A stretch of 10,297 nt of DNA from Acidobacteria bacterium AH-259-L09 (lineage in GTDB: Bacteria; Acidobacteriota; UBA6911; RPQK01). The stretch is from positions 1 to 10,297 of the forward strand of contig JALLOL010000075.1 of assembly GCA_027717875.1 (NCBI GenBank), in the 5' to 3' direction. Under the pieces are notes generated by a model, which saw only the letters and a list, made by a program, of their open reading frames with translations, was not told where the DNA came from and searched no databases. The translations under genes were made by a program, and so were the position numbers. The number at the start of each line of letters is the position of its first letter. The first letter of the stretch is position 1. Below, piece after piece: positions 7,490 through 10,297 of this stretch.

Positions 7490-8372
7490 AAAGCCCATCC
7501 TCAAAAAAACATTGGCGGCCTTGCAAGGCCAGCTCTTAGAGAAAACTCGATACGAAGTCATCGTGGTGGATGACGGTTCCACGGACGGGACATCTGAAGA
7601 ACTGGACCAATGGGCCGCGACCCTGGACCTGAACCTGAAAGTGTTTCATCAGACCAATCGCGGACAGGGGCCCGCCAGAAATTTAGCCCTCGGAAAGGCC
7701 GCCGGGAAATATATTCTTTTTCTGGGAGACGACATCATCCCCGGGCTCGATTTTCTGAACTGCCACCTGGAAGCCCATGAACGCGAACCCAAAAGCGTTG
7801 CCGTGGTAGGGTTTACCGATTGGCATGAAGGGCAGGAGATAACCGAGTTTATGCGCTTCATCGCCCCCTATGGCCAGCAGTTTAATTTCAAAAAAGTGGA
7901 GAAGCATCCCCGGAATCTTTCCTTCGCGTATTTTTACACCTCCAATATTTCTCTGGAGAGCAAGTGGCTGCAGGAGGAAAGGTTTGATGAGGATTTCAAA
8001 GGCTATGGCTGCGAAGACCAGGAATTGGGATATCGCCTGGTAAAAAAGGGCCTGGAACTCATATTTGTCAAGGAAGCGCGGGCCTTCCACCTTCACCCCT
8101 TAACCGAGGAGGACTTGTGCCGGAGGATGCGGAGCAGCGGCCGGGCGTTGTTTGTCTTTTTTAAAAAGCATCCGCAGATTCATGGGACCGTTTACCTTCA
8201 CCGGTGGCCGATGCTCATCTGGATGACCGTTTTTCTTTTATACAAGCTGCGATTGGCCAGAATTTTGGATAAGAAGCTCCATTGGAACTCGATGCTTGTT
8301 TATCACCAGTACACCGGCTTTTTGCGAGCACGCTTTCAATCCGGAAGACCGGCCCATCTGCTTTTAAAGTAG
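7446..8372 (+). CDS. GT2 family glycosyltransferase (GT-A fold)
   Basis: This 308-residue inverting-type glycosyltransferase begins MEQPLLSIIIPTYNR. VVDDGSTDGT (40-49) binds the nucleotide, LGDD (93-96) occupies the metal-binding DxD position, and GYGCEDQELGYRL (186-198) carries the ED motif with the likely catalytic Asp. HLHP (215-218) follows, as in GT2 enzymes with a C-terminal Glyco_transf_7-like part. The C-terminus has a hydrophobic stretch (about 255-266) and basic residues, which suggests membrane association. I chose ATG 7446; a TTG at 7422 in frame would add eight residues, and neither has a clear ribosome binding site. It is the last gene of the flippase-rSAM-rSAM operon and overlaps rSAM 2 by 44 bases. 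Two counted lines (7561-7620, 7741-7800) give 58% G+C, richer than the surrounding genes. Confidence 0.92.
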   Translation: MEQPLLSIIIPTYNRKPILKKTLAALQGQLLEKTRYEVIVVDDGSTDGTSEELDQWAATLDLNLKVFHQTNRGQGPARNLALGKAAGKYILFLGDDIIPGLDFLNCHLEAHEREPKSVAVVGFTDWHEGQEITEFMRFIAPYGQQFNFKKVEKHPRNLSFAYFYTSNISLESKWLQEERFDEDFKGYGCEDQELGYRLVKKGLELIFVKEARAFHLHPLTEEDLCRRMRSSGRALFVFFKKHPQIHGTVYLHRWPMLIWMTVFLLYKLRLARILDKKLHWNSMLVYHQYTGFLRARFQSGRPAHLLLK

Positions 8373-8382
8373 TCCGATATGA

Positions 8383-9387
8383 TTATTCAAGGTCTGCCAA
8401 GAAAGATTCCATCTTTAATATATGTTTGAATACAAGTCGTCTGAGTCGTGGATGCGGACTGACGATTTTTATTATCGTAAATCCTATATCACGCTGTACC
8501 TCTGCATATATCTCTCGATCATATTCTTGAATTGTTCTCAGTAATTCTTGGTGGGTTTCATTATCTTTTGATAATAGTGTCTTTGCGAGCATTTTTATGA
8601 AGTATCGCTTCAGCATTTCTTGCCGCCACTTGTCGAGTGCAGGCGTTTCAAATATGTCTTGCCCTGCGACACATGCATACGGCTTTTCGATGTACGCAGT
8701 ATTCGCGATTGTCTGGGGTATATCCAGCGATTTACTCACATTACGTTCGTACTTGCGCCATACACCAACAAATGCGTTGATAAACCCGACGTCGTGGTTC
8801 ACGAGAAGTCGCAACACCGACTCCCAATCACTGCTTAGGATGTCTTCGGTGTAATATCCAATCTGCATTGCCGTTTCGCGATGATACAAAGTGCTAAGGT
8901 GGGGGATAGAGTAGCCCCTGTAGTAATTGATGAATAACCAGTTACCATGGATGATCTTTGGCAGGTCGCTATTAATGGTGTCTTCAATAATGGCACCGCT
9001 CTTTTCAATTAGCACTTGCTGTTTTGCAAATACCATGATTAATTCGTGCTTCTGAATAAGCTCCGTAGCCCTGCTGATATAAGATTCGTCAATCAAGTAG
9101 TCGTCTCCATCCAGATTGAGCACATAATCACCCCTAGCATATTCATAGAGCGCTAGGCGATAATTCCCAACGCGGCCACGGCGCTTCAGATTTTGCTTAT
9201 ACTGAAAACGTGGGTCGCTGGTGAATCGTTGCAACACCTGTCTTGTGCCGGCACTGGATGCATCATCACTTACAATAACTTCCAAATGTGGATAGTTCTG
9301 CGCAAGTGCTGATTCAACTGCTTGCGCGATATAGCGGCTTTGGTTAAATGTGGGTATTAGAATACTGACTTTCGGGTATTCCTTCAT
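8383..9387 (-). CDS. GT2 family glycosyltransferase (GT-A fold), second
   Basis: This 334-residue protein has the GT2 fold: VSILIPTFNQS (7-17), VSDDASSAGT (39-48) for nucleotide binding, and LDGDDYL (92-98) as the DxD metal site. SSDWES (185-190) sits in the place of the ED motif, and GVWRKYERNVS (208-218) is a common ending of the catalytic domain. The last hundred residues are basic and partly helical, without a clear membrane span. It differs from the plus-strand GT2 and is not a duplicate. The start is ATG 9387. It ends tail to tail with the plus-strand operon, with only 10 bases between the stops and no terminator. Two counted lines (8461-8520, 9121-9180) give 44% G+C. Likely role: adding one sugar to the same surface glycan, with sugar and linkage unknown. 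Confidence 0.9.
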   Translation of the reverse strand: MKEYPKVSILIPTFNQSRYIAQAVESALAQNYPHLEVIVSDDASSAGTRQVLQRFTSDPRFQYKQNLKRRGRVGNYRLALYEYARGDYVLNLDGDDYLIDESYISRATELIQKHELIMVFAKQQVLIEKSGAIIEDTINSDLPKIIHGNWLFINYYRGYSIPHLSTLYHRETAMQIGYYTEDILSSDWESVLRLLVNHDVGFINAFVGVWRKYERNVSKSLDIPQTIANTAYIEKPYACVAGQDIFETPALDKWRQEMLKRYFIKMLAKTLLSKDNETHQELLRTIQEYDREIYAEVQRDIGFTIIKIVSPHPRLRRLVFKHILKMESFLADLE

Positions 9388-9486
9388 GCCATAAGTATAA
9401 TTGTGAGGCCAGAATCGAGTCGAAAAATCACTATTACGTCCCCGGACTGCCTTGAAATTCTTTAAAGAGAGAACACATCCAGGTTT
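9388..9486. promoter_or_regulatory. divergent intergenic region between GT2 and second flippase-like gene
   Basis: This 99-base spacer must serve two genes running apart. TATAAT on the plus strand (9396-9401) is a perfect -10 hexamer for the flippase-like gene but lacks a good -35. On the minus strand TATACT (9399-9394) overlaps it, with TCGACT (9423-9418) 18 bases upstream as a 4-of-6 match to -35. Transcription from the minus-strand site would begin almost at the GT2 start codon, giving a leaderless or near-leaderless message. Both calls are by eye and weak. Confidence 0.25.
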
Positions 9487-10297
9487 ATGAAAAAACTCTC
9501 TTTCAGACTAATTGTCAGCTTATCATTAATGACAATAATCTTAGTCCGAATTGACTTACACAGAGTAGTTTCTGAGTTGTCGAGCACAAAACTGGGATAT
9601 GTGCTCTTAGCTGTTTTCTTGGTGCTCCTCAAATATTGGATAAGTGCATTGAGATGGAGAATGCTTCTTACAGCAAAAAGCATAGATGTGGATCTGACCG
9701 AGCTTGCACGTCTCTACTTGATTGGAGCTTTTTTTAATACCTTCTTGCCCACAAACGTAGGAGGAGATGCGGTCAAGATAGCCAAATTGGGAAAGAAGAC
9801 GGGAGAAGGTATAGATAGTGCTGCATCGGTTTTCATGGAGCGGTTCACGGGCGTGGTTGTGCTCGTTCTCATATCATCGGCGGCGCTAGTTTACTTCTAC
9901 AAAGTGTGGGGTCTTATGCTTTTTGTGGGAATACTGTTGGCATTTACCCTGGGCTTTTTTGTCCTGCACAGGATTCAGAACCTACATCACCTGATGCAGA
10001 AATTCTATCGATCCGTCATGGCTTACAAGTCAGAGACAAAGATTTTAGCTTACGCTCTTATTGTGGCGTTTATTGCTCAGGCAGTGGTGATCGGGGCCTA
10101 TTATGCCGTCTTCTTGGCCTTACACTTACAGCCCCCACTCCTTTGGACAATTTTCGTCCTTCCCATCATAATCCTGGCGGGTTTCCTGCCGATAAGCCTG
10201 AATGGTTTGGGGATCGAGGAAAGTCTGTTTATTCTTTTTTTTGGAACCTATCTGGGGGGAACCACTACCGCACAGGCGCTGGCAGTTTCCTTCATGT
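9487..10297 (+). CDS. flippase-like membrane protein (LPG_synthase_TM family), 3' end cut by window edge
   Basis: The frame is open from ATG 9487 for 270 codons to the window edge, most of a typical member of roughly 310-340 residues. It shows the family's key motifs more classically than the first flippase-like protein: LKYWISALRWRMLL (48-61), AFFNTFLPTNVGGDAVKIAK (81-100), the acidic-basic pair MERFTGV (117-123), and SLNGLGIEES (237-246) between late membrane segments. The N-terminus is basic, followed by a membrane segment at about 7-22. Known relatives act on, or are proposed to move, lipid-linked substrates in the inner membrane; which lipid is used here is unknown. An AGAGAG (9466-9471) lies 15 bases before the start and an AGG only 3 bases before, so the ribosome binding site is unclear. 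It diverges from the second GT2 gene. Confidence 0.88.
   Translation, partial: MKKLSFRLIVSLSLMTIILVRIDLHRVVSELSSTKLGYVLLAVFLVLLKYWISALRWRMLLTAKSIDVDLTELARLYLIGAFFNTFLPTNVGGDAVKIAKLGKKTGEGIDSAASVFMERFTGVVVLVLISSAALVYFYKVWGLMLFVGILLAFTLGFFVLHRIQNLHHLMQKFYRSVMAYKSETKILAYALIVAFIAQAVVIGAYYAVFLALHLQPPLLWTIFVLPIIILAGFLPISLNGLGIEESLFILFFGTYLGGTTTAQALAVSFM

Noticed and set aside
7683..8096. Minus-strand frame of 137 codons opposite the plus-strand GT2
   Set aside because: It lies opposite conserved GT2 motifs (DxD and ED regions) and shows no family signature of its own.

Overview
This window holds eight protein genes, two of them cut by the window edges. All are of types expected for building and exporting a cell-surface glycan or glycolipid: four glycosyltransferases (one membrane GT-C type, one GT4, two GT2), a SAM-dependent methyltransferase, two flippase-like membrane proteins of the LPG_synthase_TM family, and two adjacent radical SAM/SPASM proteins. 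I see no tRNA, rRNA, CRISPR array, transposase or insertion sequence. The organism is a bacterium: gene packing is dense, ATG and GTG starts are used, and one clear Shine-Dalgarno site is visible. No gene is a taxonomic marker. Mixed base composition and a gene set dominated by glycan enzymes fit an accessory surface-polysaccharide locus, but I cannot name a phylum.

Layout. The first 2.5 kb is read on the minus strand: a methyltransferase (2503 to 1661) followed, with a 4-base overlap, by a large GT-C type membrane glycosyltransferase (1664 to beyond base 1). A 180-base divergent spacer separates these from a plus-strand GT4 glycosyltransferase (2684-3781). A 361-base gap (3782-4142) follows, with weak repeats and hairpins but no convincing gene. 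Next comes a tight plus-strand run of four genes (4143-8372): flippase-like protein, radical SAM protein 1, radical SAM protein 2, and a GT2 glycosyltransferase. Spacings are 5 bases, 39 bases and a 44-base overlap. A second GT2 gene (9387 to 8383, minus strand) meets this operon tail to tail with only 10 bases between. Across a 99-base divergent spacer a second flippase-like gene begins (9487, plus strand) and leaves the window.

How they may work together (inference). The GT4 and GT2 enzymes would build a lipid-linked or lipid-anchored glycan on the cytoplasmic face. The methyltransferase and the radical SAM enzymes could modify sugars, the lipid or an attached group. The flippase-like proteins could move or retain the product across the membrane, and the GT-C enzyme would transfer sugar from a polyprenyl-phosphate donor on the outer face. 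The most unusual part is the flippase-rSAM-rSAM-GT2 cassette. It carries two different radical SAM/SPASM enzymes with no visible precursor peptide gene, so a small-molecule, glycan or lipid substrate is more likely than a ribosomal peptide.
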